Assembly (NCBI GenBank): GCA_030386875.1
Contig: CM059563.1
Location: forward strand, 29,984,139 to 30,048,138
Direction: 5' to 3'
Origin: Morinoia aosen
Lineage: Eukaryota; Arthropoda; Malacostraca; Amphipoda; Talitridae
Length of the DNA stretch: 64,000 bases
This document shows positions 35,301-50,300 of the stretch, piece after piece. Under the pieces are notes generated by a model. The model was not told the origin of the DNA. It did no database searches and was given only the letters and a program-made list of their open reading frames with translations. The first letter of the stretch is position 1, and each line of letters starts with the position of its first letter. The position numbers and the translations under genes are program-made.

Positions 35301-38300
35301 CACTCCTACATGTTTGCAAACGTCACTAGTTATAAGGATGACTTTACAACGTAAGAACAACGCAACGCAGGCACTAACCTCAATAGCGCCGACCATGAGA
35401 GCCGAGAAAGTGGAGCTGTACGAGTCCATCATGTTGAGGACGTACATGCCTGCCTTCGTGGTCATTGACAGCCCAACACAGAACATGACGCAGCAGGCCG
35501 CGAGGAGGCCCCACCTGAGTCAAATCAAGATCACAGTTTTAAATTTTTACTTATATGTGCAAGACACCCTTTTCATCAAGATTCATATGAGTAGGTAACT
35601 TAATATTAATGCTGTGGTGGATGACTTTGGAATGCTGCGGGTAGGACACAACTTGGCGGAATGAACACGAAAATGTTCGAAGATTTTCAACTCCCAACTC
35701 GAGGCGAGGACAAGCCAGTGACGCCAGGCGAAGTAAAGCGGAGCGCTCATAATTGTTGTAAAGCAGCGGTCATCACTGCCATTGTGAAGTACAACTGATT
35801 TGCAACTTATAACAAACTCGAGGGTTAATTCGAACACATCACAAAGCAGTCATGACCGCCGCAGTAGCCAAGGTTAGATCATGGGAAAACTCTTTGAAAA
35901 TCAGAAACAAATGGCAGCCAGCGACACAAAATGGATGTTACTGTGGGAGAAAACGAGGATGATCACCAAAATTCACACTGAAAAGATTTTGAGGTCATCC
36001 AGCGCGTAGTAACTCCAAATGTGTGCCTGCTTCAATTGGGGAGTTATGTTAGTGGCGTGCGTTGGAGGAGAGATACAGAGAGGAATGGAGGGCACCCCAC
36101 CAATGCCCGACCGCAAAGACATTACCGCTTGAGGTGTGGTCACACTGGACCGACACTCACTTGTAGTTTTTCCCCCGCAGAGCGGGGAAGTCGTCAGTAA
36201 TGGTCGTGATGATGGTGGTAAGGATAGTAAACTGCGTGCCCAGACCCAGGGTGAGCAACATGGCGAAGAATAAGAAGGACCAGGCCGGAGAGACTGGAAG
36301 TCGGGCCACAGCTTCGGGGTAAGCCACGAACGCCAGGCCCGGTCCTAGAACGTGTATAAAATGGCGGCTCTTATTTACGTGCAACCTTGCTACGCCTAAG
36401 TAAGGTTTCGCCGTAGTCAGTGGGACGACGATCGCTATCCAGTCGTACTTACGGTCATCGAAAAGAGCTCCTTCTCTGAAAATTTCGCTTTACTCACAAG
36501 GTGACAACGAAGAATCCTGCGGAGAAAAATCTGTTTAGTAAATAAAATTTACACTCACCGTTCAAACTCAGCCGTCGAGCTGCATTGCTTACCACTCACG
36601 ATGGGATTAGATCCAAACTCCTCGTTGGGCATAACTTAGAGCTAACATTTGAAGAAAGAGAAATAATTCAACAATGCAAAAGAACAAGGGCATTTGAAAA
36701 TCGCTGAAAAACAAAGCGGAGACAGCATTAGCTAACGGGATGATTCAGCCCAACACAAGAACATGAGGAGCTTTATATAATGTACGAAGTTCAGTCCCAA
36801 CAATAGATCTCAATTACTCCTGTGTTCTTCACCCACACATTAACTATAACCATTAGATAATTGAACGCATTAAATAATTCGACCACGCTAATGAATTTCG
36901 CTTCACTAGTCAACCCATTTGCCTCATATGTTTGTGAAAATACTTTCAGCATCCATATCATAAGTTCAATTTATCAGACTGGCTCGTAGGGGCTTATTAA
37001 GAAAAGAGTACTAGAAAATATTTGATTGAGAAATAAAATTTAAACGAAGCCCTTCATTTAGGAGCTACAACGATACGATACAAGACTGCAGAATTTGAAG
37101 TAAAAGACCATCATCATATCTACTACATCCGTTTCAGAAAGATATTAGAATGCTAGATTTTCTAAGAAGTATTATACAGAGTCCTTTTTAAATATGGGGC
37201 TGACAAGAATCTTTAATAACTTCTATATTTATGGATGAAATTAAAAAATATATATTTCTGAAATACTGAAAAATACTATTTTTATTTCGACTACTTTTTA
37301 ATTATTTATTTTCACCACTTTTTAATTATTCATTTTAATTACTTCTTTTTAATTAGAGTATTCTTCATTAGTCGCCCCCCCCCCCCCCCCCCCCCCTGGG
37401 TACAGAGAAAAATCTGTACGATTGAGCAGGCTGTTCATGACGGCGCTGGTGAGATCTGATCCAAATCGCTGGACTTCTTCCTCGATGGATGCCTTGATCT
37501 GTTGTAGATTTATTGATTTTTCTCGGGAAACTATTTCTTCAAGATATCCCCCAAATGAAAATATCCGAGGATGATAGGTCAGAAGGAAGATGATATCACA
37601 AAGGGAAGAGGAGTTGAATTTTTGTCCAACTTGTTATTTTTGGGGTTCCGCTGAAATTCTATGTATTTCTCATTTGAATATAGCTTTTATACCAGACTGT
37701 GTATCTTGGTTGCATGTATATTCAATAAAACTAGTATTTTTCAGGATTTCACGCTTCATTTTTAAAAATTTGTTCAGTAATATAGAAATTATAAATTGTT
37801 ATTTTAGGCCCAATATTTAAAAATTCCCTTGTATACATTGGAAAGAGAGGACTGCTGCACTTGGACTTAACATAACAGAGGAAGACAAAATCCAAGGTAG
37901 TGCAGAATTAACATACCAAGAAGCTATCTAAATGTAGAAAATGGAAATCATGTTTCAAAAGACAAACGAACATAAGAATAGTACGACAAGCATGAAGAAA
38001 TGAAGGGAAGAGGGTATAACTGAATTTACGCGAACCAATGCAATCAGAACCGTCTTAAGCTTTTCAGACACGTGCCAAGATGTCTTTATTTAAAATAGAA
38101 GATTCGAGCGTATTCATTATTTTTTCTTCTACTTAAGCTGCAGAAAGTTCGTTGTATACAAGAACCCAAGGTTTCCAAGAGCTTTTAAGTAGAAAGTCCT
38201 ACGAAAAAGTCAAAGAGGCCTACTTCTTAAGACGAAGCTGTTTTTCATTCAAAACGCCATCAGCAAATTATGTCAAGTCTAGGGAAGATGCATGCCTCAC

Positions 38301-41300
38301 ACTACCAATTGCTCACCTTGCTTAACGACAGCTTCTACGGGCTGGCCGAGTTCATGAGCCATGAAACCGATGACTCCGAATATGACGAACCCAGCGAAGA
38401 AACTCGTGAGGCAGTTCCCGAACGAAACAATTACAGCGTCACTGCAAACGGGAAAAAAATATATTCCTAAATGAAGATGGCTCCAGCGATGTTTCTTTAC
38501 ACGAGTTTCTATTATTCCTTTTTACTGTAATTTCTTACGAAGGTGAACTACCGATGAGAAAATATTTAAATTGCTAATACCAATACAAGGAACAATTTTT
38601 TATAGAGTTTTAACTATTAAAACATCGCTGCAATAACGGGCTACTTTAAAAAAAATGACCTTCATCGAAAATAAGAGAACTTTCATAATTCCAAAGCCCG
38701 AATTGCAAGTACGAAAAATTCATTAATACTTTGAACTGAAAATAATTCGCAGGCAAGTATAGAGTTGGATATTAGGGCGTGAGTGGGGCAGCTAACCGGT
38801 AGCAGTTGTTGGAGAACTTGTTGTAGGACGCGAGCGTGATGAGGCCGCCCCAGCAAGGGGACAGGCTGAAGAAGATTTGAATCGCCGCGTCCACCCACAC
38901 CTGCGCATCAATTGCCAATTATTAGCGATGCTCTCGCATTACTTTTACCACGTGCATTTGGAATTTTTACCCAAATATTTTACAAACGCTACTACCAATT
39001 TATCTCCGAAAAAAGCGTCAGTGAGTAAGCAGGAAAAGTTTGGTATTAAAATAGCCAAATTGCATGTTCTTGGAGGAATTTTTCGATTCATTTTCTATTT
39101 GAGGGTCAACTCTTGTTTATCCCGGCGCTGGGTGGCGATTTTCTCCGTTGGGTATAGGTGAAAAATTCTAAGCACAATACCCCATAGGTGTCTGAAATGG
39201 GTACCGGTCTTGACCGGGGGAAAGCGTCACGGCGTCCTGGTGTTAGTTGTGAGGCATTTGAAAAACCAATGTACAAGATGATATGTATCAGGCTTGAATT
39301 GGAAATAAAGCATCTGTAGATGCCGATGTATGTTTGTTTTTGTTTTGTTTTAAGAGATCATCGTAGAGAAACTCAGCGAAGCTTAAATTTAAGTGTCATA
39401 AAACGAGAAAAATTTCCAGGGCTTCGGTTTGCACAGCTCACTACGCTGGCAAGAAGAAACGTAAACACCTCGATGACATAAAAAAGAAAATGAGAAAAAA
39501 CAATGAAGACACTCGAGGAAGGTCAGTCTAGTTCTGCAAAATTTAAAGACGAAGACAGACACGATACATATTCTTCCTGAGTTTAACTCGGGAATGAATC
39601 CTGCATATCCTTGTGGGGTGCAAAGTTGTAAAATTTAAAGAAAGAAGAATAATTCCCGAAAAATAAAAACAAAAGAAGACCAAAAAATAAGAACAGTCCC
39701 CAATAAAAAGGAACAAAAAATGAAAAAGAACAAATCCTAACAAAAAAGAACAAAAAATAAAGAACAACCCCCAATAAGAAAGAACAGAAAATAAAGAAGA
39801 ACAATCCCCAATGAAAAACAACAAAAAATAAAGAAGAACAATCCCCAATGAAAAAGAACAGAAAATAAAAAAGAACAATTCCCAATAAAAAATAACAAAA
39901 AATAAAAGACACTTTCCAATAAAAGAAAGAAAAAAAAATGTTTAGTTCCAAGTTGTCACATGAGATACATGCCAACATATTGGCTTTTAAAAGTTCTTAA
40001 ATATAGGGCATCCTAAAACAAATGTTCCATACGAGGAGTACTAATTGACAAACCATCCGAGGTGTACAAGTAGATAAGCCATACGAGGCATAATAAGAGA
40101 CAAACTATACGAGGTGTACTAATAGACAAACTATACGAGGTGTACTAATAGACAAGCTATCAGAGGTGTACAAAATAGATAGACCATACGAGGCATATTA
40201 ATAGACAAAATATACGAGGCGTACTAATAGACAAACCACACGTGGCTTGCCAATAGTCTATCTCTGTCAAGGGTAGTTGAATGAGAAATGAAAAATATGC
40301 CCTGAAAATATGCAAAGCCCTATCACCACCAAAAACATATTTCATATCTTCTCGATATTCACCACATCATGCGGACATGGGTACATGGGATAAAATAGAG
40401 ATACAGTGTAAACCGGTTACCACTCATGATTGACAAATATCTACAAAATATTGGTAGAAATGGGTAAACAAATATATACTCAATATCAAAATTCATAGCT
40501 TGTACAACATACGGACAGAAAGATAATTTTACAACGATTCATATGCTCAAATTGCACTTTATTTCACTAATTATATATGACATTAATCCGATTCACAGAA
40601 ACGCCCTCTGGGGAAGTGATAGATCTATTTTTGAATCATTTCGCTATTGCAATAAAATTTATTAACCGAATGGTTTTTGCGTAAAGAAATGAAATAGAAA
40701 CATGTATATCTATTTATGTAGATACATATATATACCTACACACGTACACACACATATTAATATATATACTTATTGAAAATAAAATATTAGAAAAAAATAC
40801 GTATATAAGATAAAAGATAGAAGCAACCTACCATCTACTACACAGAAAATGACAGCTGAGCTCACTGTAATCCTAAGAAATTTTTCGAAAAAAAAAAACT
40901 AAAAGGAAGAGAAGACTTCAAAAAACATAAAAATGAGCTGGTTTTTATTTTCTTCGAAGAAATTTTTAAGAAAAATCAGGTTATAATCAAGAAGCAACAC
41001 AACTCTTCAGCATTATACGGACATGTGTACGTGGGATAAAGTGGAGTAACATTGTGGCCGGATATCACATCTGAGTGGAGAATATTCACAAAATTGGCAC
41101 ATATAGGAAGATTAGGCCTTGATCCAAAATGATAATTTTAGTTACAGTAATTTAGAGTTTTTTCCGATTTGAAAGTTCAGTGCTAGTGTGCGCTGAAAGC
41201 ACGAAAAAAAATAAAAAGACTAAATGCAATGCTTAAATTACCCCTTTCCCCCCAGCTCAGCCGAAAATCGATTGAAAACATCTTCGAGAATGATTTTGAA

Positions 41301-44300
41301 ATAGCGAGACAACGTTAGCCCAAAATTTTATTCATTATAAACTTTTCACAACCCTCACATCTATAAACCTGTTGATTGGTATACACACAAAATGTATTTC
41401 ATGGTATATTTGTCATACGGACGTTAAATATTAATACAGAAAAGAGAAAGAAATAACAAAATAAAGATGAGGAAATACTCCTAATTATGGAAAGAACGTT
41501 CGTTCTGCTGCACTGAACTGACGGCTGTGGTGCTCATTATTGTCGACAGAAATAAGTAAGATGAATATACGAATCGCTAAGCAAACGTAAAATGAAATAG
41601 TTTCTAAATTTCTAACAGAAATTTCAGGAAAAATTAAAATTTCTGATAGATGGGAAGTTCACACCGAGATGCTGCAGGCCCTATGACAGAGATGCAAAAT
41701 GACGTGACACATTTACTCTAAATTATTTTCCAGTTTTAGAGTTTTTGATATGCTGGGGAAGCTTGTTCCACAAAAAAGCTCCAGAAACTGAGAGAGCTTT
41801 TTGTCCCACGTTAGATGAACGGTAACTGACTAAAACATCGTTCCTCCGGTTTGGTTTTTCGTTTGGGATATTAGATGGAAAAAATTTTACCACCTCTGCA
41901 TTACTTTGGGGGAGGTACAGAGAGGAGAATACTCGTCGAGCTTTCTGGATCATGAATCTGTTCGGTATTGGGATCCAGTCGAGTTTTCTTAAAAGAGGGG
42001 TGACATGATCGTATTTATTGAAATTTCCTTTGCATACCACTTTGGCGGCGAAGTTTACACATTTTTGCAACTCTTCCTGACGACATTTAGGTAAGTCTCC
42101 CCACACAAGACTGCAGTAGTCCAGACGCGATAAAACTAAAGACTGAATCACTAATAATCTAGATTTTTCGTCAAGTGTGTTCTTTATACGATGAAAGAAC
42201 ATTAAGGTTCCGTTAATTTTGTTGCACATTGTTTCGACGTGTGAATTGAAAGTCATATTTTTGTCAAACCAAACACCCAGATTTTTAACCTTATCGACTG
42301 GTTTAATTGTATCGTCTCCAAATGTTAGCTTGAATGGTGGTAAATTTTCAGTCGCATTCTGTGATCCAAAAATAATGCATTGCGTTTTACTTGCGTTAAG
42401 TTTGAGGCCATTATGGTCATACCACAATTTCAGATTTCTCAGAAGGTTTTCAGCGTTGGCTTGTGTTTCTGTTAAATCCGCTGTTGAGCTTGTCATGGCA
42501 ATTTGTACGTCATCAGCATACATTGAGATTTTTGTGTTTGCCGGCATGGTGGGGAAATCGTTGATGAAAATTGAAAAAGAACAAAAATAATCCCCAATAA
42601 AAGGAACAATATATAAAGAAGAACAATTCCCTTCCCCACACCTTACTATAGGAGCTGTATTTTTGTATTTAGTGGAGGCAAGAGTCGAATAATGGAATTG
42701 CACATACGCATAACAAATTTTCCATTTTTCGTTCCGTGAACAAAAAATGATAAAATCAAACAGGTCTGTGAAATCATTTATAAGACATGGGCTTGATAAA
42801 ATGCAGGCAACGTAATTAGAGACTTCGTACCTAAAAAGAAATAGAAACTAAAAACATAACGATCATCGAAACAAAGAATGAAATCTAACATATTCTTCTT
42901 TACGTTCATTCTCTGAATTGTTACTGCTAACTAATAATAAAAGAGATAATTAATACTACAGATAACTCATGGTTTTACCAATGGGTAAGAATATTTTGAC
43001 AATTTATACATCATTCGCCCAAAAAAATTATCTAGAAGACATCTATGTAAAACAAAAGCACAATAACAAGTAATCGTACAAGACTGCACTTGAACACTAC
43101 ACCTGCTACAAGCTAGACAGTTGCTTTAGTCAGTGTGCAAACATCTCGGTTGAGCGCAAGCTATCCCTTAATATTTGTATTGAATAAACACCAACTTGAA
43201 ACAAGAAAATAGCTATGCAGTGGTCCTAAAAGCTATCATAATATAAATAATTTTAAAAATCTTTGCTTTTGGTGCTCTGAAACGCGAAGCTCCATGAAAT
43301 GACCCTCTTCTTTGGGACGTTCATTTCGTAAGATGAGACGCAGATGACAACTAAACTTGTGTATTGCAAATAACGCTGCTGTAGTCTTATCACCGCATGT
43401 TTTCTTGCGGTGTGCAGGAAATGAGATTTTTAGCCAGATGATGCAAGGCGTCATGGGGCGGCACCAGAGCAAGCAGTCATGCTACATTTCGCTCTATCCG
43501 TTCACTCGCGTCGAAAAAACAAACTTCCATGAAAATTTCGCCGCGACAACGATGATAGAAGCAACGCATTCGACGTTATTGGAGCTGGCGACTGAAAATA
43601 GCAGGCCAAATGAGGCATCATTGGTGGTTATTCAGGAACATTTATGGTCATCCTAGCGAGGCAATATCGGGAGGTGAAGAACATCGATCGGCGGCGGGGC
43701 AGGGTAACCTCCCCATAACGGGGCAGCCACGGGGAAGGCACGTCTCCAGTTTCCACTTCCCATGAGGGGAAGCGATCAATACGAGCGTGCTCGCTCCCCG
43801 AGCTCTCAAGCATCTCACCAGCTCAAGTGAATGTCAGCTGACGTAAAGCCTAACATCAAAATTCCAAATAGTTTATTTAGGATTCTAAACAACCTAAGCG
43901 TGTGAGTTATTCAGAATTTCAAATCGTCTAAGCGTATGAGTTATTCGAAATTCCAAATATTTTTGAGCCTGCGAGTTATTCAGAATTTTATGAATAAAGA
44001 AATAATGAGCTCGTGCAATACTATCCCTCATGTAGAAAATAATATCAAAATATAGAAACGTGCACAAATATTAATTGTCAATTCACTCAGCATTGAAATT
44101 ATTCTTGCCGAACAATGAAAAAGAATGAAAACCTACAATAGTTGGTTGTACCTCAAAAATTTCAATTGAAATATTGCTTAGAAAACTAATTTAAAGGCTC
44201 CATCTACATAAATATTAGAAAACCTCTACTAGTAAGAACAATTTACAACCACCGTACGCTACTTTGCGAAGCAATAACCCAACAAGTTAGGGAGACATAT

Positions 44301-47300
44301 ATTAAAAAAATTCAGTCAGTCACAGCCCACAAATATCAATTCCCCGCGAACACAATTAACACGCAGCAAATTATATGGAAAAATCTTCCAGTAGGAAGAT
44401 CCAACGCCAATCTGGACTCCCCGAGGCTCGGTGAATGGAAGGATCAAGTTGCTCTGTGGCGAGCGACCAGCGCGGCTGAGATCAATACCAGCTGAGGCCT
44501 CCACGTTTGCAAAGCTCAGTGAAACGTGCGTTCTGCAACGACGGTGCATGAATTCTTTACTGCATAATTGAGTTTTGTCTCACACGCTGGGAAGCTCTTC
44601 CTGCTTCAGAGACGAATATGATGCCGACGAGGTGGCTTCTCCTCTAAACGGTAACTAAGACACACTTTATTTTATGAACGTGACCTCAGGTAAAGTGATT
44701 TCAGATACAGGGCTCAGCATGTTAAATTGAGTTCCAGCGAAGTTTAGTTCAGGTAAATTTAGTTTAGATAAATCTGAAAATCAGCAGCAAAGTTTAGCTT
44801 GAGCAACGTTGAGTTTGAGCAACGTTGAGTTTGAGCAACGTTGAGTTTGAGCAACGTTGAGTTTGAGCAACGTTGAGTTTGAGCAACGTTGGGTTTGAGC
44901 AACGTTGTGTTTGAGCAACGTTGAGTTTGAGCAACGTTGTGTTTGAGCAACGTTGAGTTTGAGCAACGTTGGGTTTGAGCAACGTTGAGTTTGAGCAACG
45001 TTGAGTTTGAGCAACGTTGGGTTTGAGCAACGTTGTGTTTGAGCAACGTTGAGTTTGAGCAACGTTGAGTTTGAGCAACGTTGAGTTTGAGCAACGTTGA
45101 GTTTGAGCAACGTTGAGTTTGAGCAACGTTGTGTTTGAGCAACGTTGTGTTTGAGCAACGTTGAGTTTGAGCAACGTTGAGTTTGAGTAACGTTGGGTTT
45201 GAGCAACGTTGAGTTTGAGCAACGTTGAGTTTGAGCAACGTTGAGTTTGAGCGACGTTGAGTTTGAGCAACGTTGAGTTTGAGCAACGTTGTGTTTGAGC
45301 AACGTTGTGTTTGAGCAACGTTGGGTTTGAGCAACGTTGAGTTTGAGCAACGTTGAGTTTGAGCAACGTTGGGTTTGAGCAACGTTGTGTTTGAGCAACG
45401 TTGAGTTTGAGCAACGTTGAGTTTGAGCAACGTTGAGTTTGAGCAACGTTGAGTTTGAGCAACGTTGAGTTTGAGCAACGTTGAGTTTGAGCAACGTTGG
45501 GTTTGAGCAACGTTGGGTTTGAGCAACGTTGAGTTTGAGCAACGTTGAGTTTGAGCAACGTTGGGTTTGAGCAACGTTGTGTTTGAGCAACGTTGAGTTT
45601 GAGCAACGTTGAGTTTGAGCAACGTTGAGTTTGAGCAACGTTGAGTTTGAGCAACGTTGAGTTTGAGCAACGTTGAGTTTGAGCAACGTTGTGTTTGAGC
45701 AACGTTGAGTTTGAGCAACGTTGTGTTTGAGCAACGTTGAGTTTGAGCAACGTTGTGTTTGAGCAACGTTGAGTTTGAGCAACGTTGTGTTTGAGCAACG
45801 TTGAGTTTGAGCAACGTTGTGTTTGGGAAAAGTTGAGTTACAGTTGACTTAAGAAGAGTTAAACAAAATCGATTCACCGCGAAAAAATTGAAATTTTATA
45901 AATATCGAGCTACTGTACAACAACGATGAGTCTATGAAAAGTTGAAAAAAGACGAAATTGAATTTCAGCGAAACTGTACTAAAAAATGTTGACTCAAAGA
46001 TTTTTTAAAGGCGCTTATAACTTAAAACGTTGAGAACTGTAGGTAGTAAGTTGAGAAAATAATACTTTTACAAATAAATTTTAAAGGACGAGTTTCCAAT
46101 TGTGAGAAAAAGCTGGCTCTCAAACCGAGATCAAATCTTATAAAATTGTGTGGATATGCGCTATCACAGTGTATAAAATATTATTAACCATGCACTACGC
46201 TTAGGACTCATGTTGCGGGAAAAAGACTTCGATAGGTAATCAAAAAATAAAATTTGCATAAAATAAAAAATACGGTTTTTGGGATATAACCAATCTTTCT
46301 TTGATATGAGAACCTTTTAAAGGTAATTTAGACAAACGCAACGAAGAAGTAGAAACATAGGGAAAATCACTTCGACAAATGTGTCCATGTTGACAAACTA
46401 CTGTCGTATAATTTAGCTATAAAGTCCCAACTGATAATTCCGATATTCGAGCACCATAAAAAGCTGATGAATGAAAACCAAGAATGGAGGTAACGTGGTT
46501 TTCAAGCTGACCTGGCCAAGCCTCCAGCTGTACCCTTCCTCGAAGAAGGTTATTGAGCTTTGTCCCCGGTGACCTACTTCTGAAGAGGCCTAACCATAAC
46601 ACAAAAGTACGATATGGGAACACCACAAAATGAAACCCATACAAGAACGTTAGCGAATGTTGCGCACATATACTACCCAAAATATGACATTTTCTGGTAG
46701 CAATCGCTTCGAAGTAAACTAAAATTTCGAGCAAACAAAGGTTGAATTCGACTCATAAGTCGGGGAAGCATTCTATAAAAATACCTAAAAGCACGAACAT
46801 CCTATAAAAATTCCTGTTCTTGAGGGAAGTGAAAAGTATCTAACCCAACAACCCTCACAAGAACCCATAAAAATCTCCCACCTGAAGAATATAAACAAAT
46901 AAGTGCATTGTTCTTGTTGCCAGACTCGGGATCAATACCAGGAGAGGGCGCTGGCTAGAGTCAGGCTTCCGTGCGCGATAGACGTTGTAATGCGAGGTAC
47001 GAAGAGGGAAAATGCGTATATTCACTGAAAAGTGAGTAATTCTGCGTAAAAGATAATTTTCGTTTGTGCAATATTAACTTTAGGCTAAGTAGAGTAGAAG
47101 AGTTGATGCAAAATCGACGTTAGCTAGTTTTAACAAGGCTGAATTTAAGCTATGTCGAGTTTACGCTATGCCGAGTTTACGAACAGCTAAGGTGAGGATT
47201 ACCTCGTGTACGAAGTATTACTCACGTGCAAAAATACTGAGTACATACGAATCGTGAGCACTAAATTCCTAATGTAAACAAGATTAAATCGTTATTAAGC

Positions 47301-50300
47301 GTCAAAGTATGTTTCTAACATGAATATAGCGCGCTCGTATTCAGCAAAAAATACAGAGATAATTCACTAGAAACACATGACACCTTTTTGAAACAAACAA
47401 TGCGCCAATTCTGTCGATCAGACTAAAAAAGCGTCAAGTCCATTATAGAACATTTTTCAGGAGAGTTCTTTTTATAGAATTTTTTATGGAGTTTTATGAA
47501 GTTGTGTTTTTTTATAACTTGAAGAGTACCTCGTACCACCACAACATAGACGAAAGTTTAGAGGGTGTCTTGCATCTAAGAGTACGCAATGTCTACACTA
47601 TTTAATGTCAGAAATATCTAACGCGTTTGGCCAGCATTTGAAGAACACACAGTGTCTACAGTATTTAACGTCTGAAATGTCTACCATATTTGATCAGTGT
47701 CTACCATATTTGATTCCATTCAATCCACCTCAAACCCGCATCATGAAAGGATTTTTTTAAAGAGTACACAAAGTCTTCCTTCACCTCAGACCTGCATCGC
47801 GTAGAGATTCTCCGCTGCAAATAGGGACAAGGCAGAGGACACAAGGGGACAAGGCAGAAGACACAAAGGAACAAGGCAGAAGACACAAGGGAACAAGGCA
47901 GAAGACACAAAGGAACAAGGCAGAAGACACAAGGGAACAAGGCAGAAGACACAAGGGAACAAGGCAGAAGAGACAAGGGAACAAGGAAGAAGAGACAAGG
48001 GAACAAGGAAGAAGAGACAAGGGATCAAGGCAGAAGACACAAGGGAACAAGTCAGAAGACACAAGGGAACAAGGCAGAAGAGACAAGGGAACAAGGCAGA
48101 AGACACAAGGGAACAAGGCAGAAGACACAAGGGAACAAGGCAGAAGACACAAGGGAACAAGGCAGAAGACACAAGGGAAAAAGGCAGAAGACACAAGGGA
48201 ACAAGGACACAAGGGAACAAGGACACAAGGGAACAAGGACACAAGGGAACAAGAACACAAGGAAACACAACTCACAGACATGGTGAAGAGCTTCTCCCAC
48301 TGGGGCGTGAGGTAGAAGTGGATGCCGTCGAGGTAGCCAGGCAGCGTCGCCGCACGGATCAGCAGCACCATCAAGATCAGGTACGGGAACGTCGCCGTGA
48401 AGTACACAGCCTGAAACACGAACGATATCAATAAGAATGTCAGTTTAAATTGTCAGCAATTGATAGGAAAAATTTTTGGCGTAAAAAGAATATTGACAAT
48501 GTTCTTATTATAATAAAATTAAGACAATACCTATACAGATATAGAAATTCAATATCAATTTAAATATATACATTCAATATCAGTAAAATATATAAATTTA
48601 ATATCAGTATAAATATTTTAATTCAATATCAATAGATTAGATTAGTCGTTAGCTTTAGCCTCCCTACCCGCAGCAATAAATGCGATCCCCAGAGAGGAAG
48701 GAAGAAGGCACCATTTAGTATGGAGTTAAGGAAACGCGGAATCTATGCAAAAAGGGCATAGAAACAAGTTGTGAAAGAGTAATATGAGACAAGATCAAAG
48801 TTGAAGAAGAAAGTAGTAGGTGCTGAAAAACAGGACAGCAGTGAACCGAAAAAAGGTGGTCCTTAACATAACAAAAGCATTTCATTTCAACAAAAAAGAA
48901 GGCCTACCTAACTCTCAGCTCAGGCCCTCACATTGTCCCCCTGGGAGCGTTAATTCCCATAGATACAATAGTTGTGTCCCCCTGAGTGTAGTGATGTACC
49001 GATGTATCGGTATCGGTATCGGCAGCATCGGCCATTTTTAGTGGTATCGGTATCGGCAAAATCCGGCCGATACTTTACCGATACTTTCCAAAAATACGTA
49101 TTTTATCATTCAAATGAAGGTCATAAATCATGAAAGTAAAAGTATATAACCTAATAATACCGGTTGTGTGTTTATTTATATATTAATTTGGTGTCCGCGT
49201 TGTGTGAGTTTGCGGTATCATGGATACCGAATTCCTCAGTGTAACATTAGAAGATGGCGTTTCCATGCATTTAAAAATTTTGTCATTTTATCAGGATAGG
49301 TTTTGTTAGGATAGGATAGGTTAGCTTAGATTAGGATAGGCTAGGTTAGCACAGGTTAGGTAATACTGTCAGAACTTTTTCTCGGGTCCGCCTAGCTTAA
49401 CGATGACATTGTCTATGGAATCTCCACGGGTCCTGCTACTATCTAATAATACCCTTGGTTTATTTGGAGTCCGCTTCTTCCATTTTCTTTGTCACGCTCA
49501 TGAGGAGAGTTATAGCCATGCCATGCCGCCATAGCCATGTGCTAGAGGTTCTGCCGCCGTGCGGCAGAGACCCGGGATCGAATCTCGGCGCAGGCAGTGG
49601 CGATTTTCTCTGTTGGGTATAGGAGAAAAATTCCAAGCACAATACCCCACTCTACCCAGGTGTCTGAAATGGGTACCGGTCTTACCCGGGGGAAAGCGTC
49701 ATGGCGTCCTGTCGTTAGTTATAAGGCATTTGAAAATCCAATGTACAAGGTGATATGTATCAGGCTTGATTGGAAATAAAGCATCCGTAAATGCCTTCAT
49801 TATTTATTTATTTATAGTGAACGTATCTGTGATCCGAGTTTCACCAGTGCGTAAGTACAAGAATATTTTTCATCACGAGCGCTGTTAGGATGAATACATT
49901 CGTTGGGCACCACATTTGAAAAATTTGTTCAAGAAAGTTAGTGAGTCCCGTAAATTTTGACGGGCTTTGCGTACTTGTAATCAAATAAAGAGCCTATTCA
50001 TACCTAGTAAATTAGATAGCTAACTGTTGAATTATAGCGTTTAATCAGGCCCGCTAACTGAATTCACTACTTAGAATTCCCGATGAGTCCGGTCATAACT
50101 GAAAGCTATGTAGCATGAATAGTTAAACCCTGTAGCGACATAAAATTATTATACTTTTACGACTAAACCTTTACAGTTTGACCTAATGTCCATATCTTAA
50201 AGTATGTGACAGGCTAACAAAAACCAAACCAAGTTAATAAAGTTGAAGGTACATTTGAAAGTTTTTGTGAATTTAATGCAGAAATTGTCGAAAATTCTAT

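Noticed and set aside
39543..39978. Phe-rich hydrophobic frames resembling a membrane protein
   Set aside because: They come from the A-rich 36-bp repeat read on the opposite strand.
43236..43830. GC-richer stretch with facing short frames as a gene
   Set aside because: No conserved domain, splice-compatible exon or partner exon could be found.
44759..45877. Long overlapping open frames of 333-372 codons on the minus strand
   Set aside because: They are the 16-bp minisatellite read in three frames; no start context, domain or non-repetitive sequence supports a protein.
47781..48431. Cys/Leu-rich membrane-protein-like frames
   Set aside because: They are translations of the 22-bp minisatellite running into the real SLC6 exon 48276-48410.
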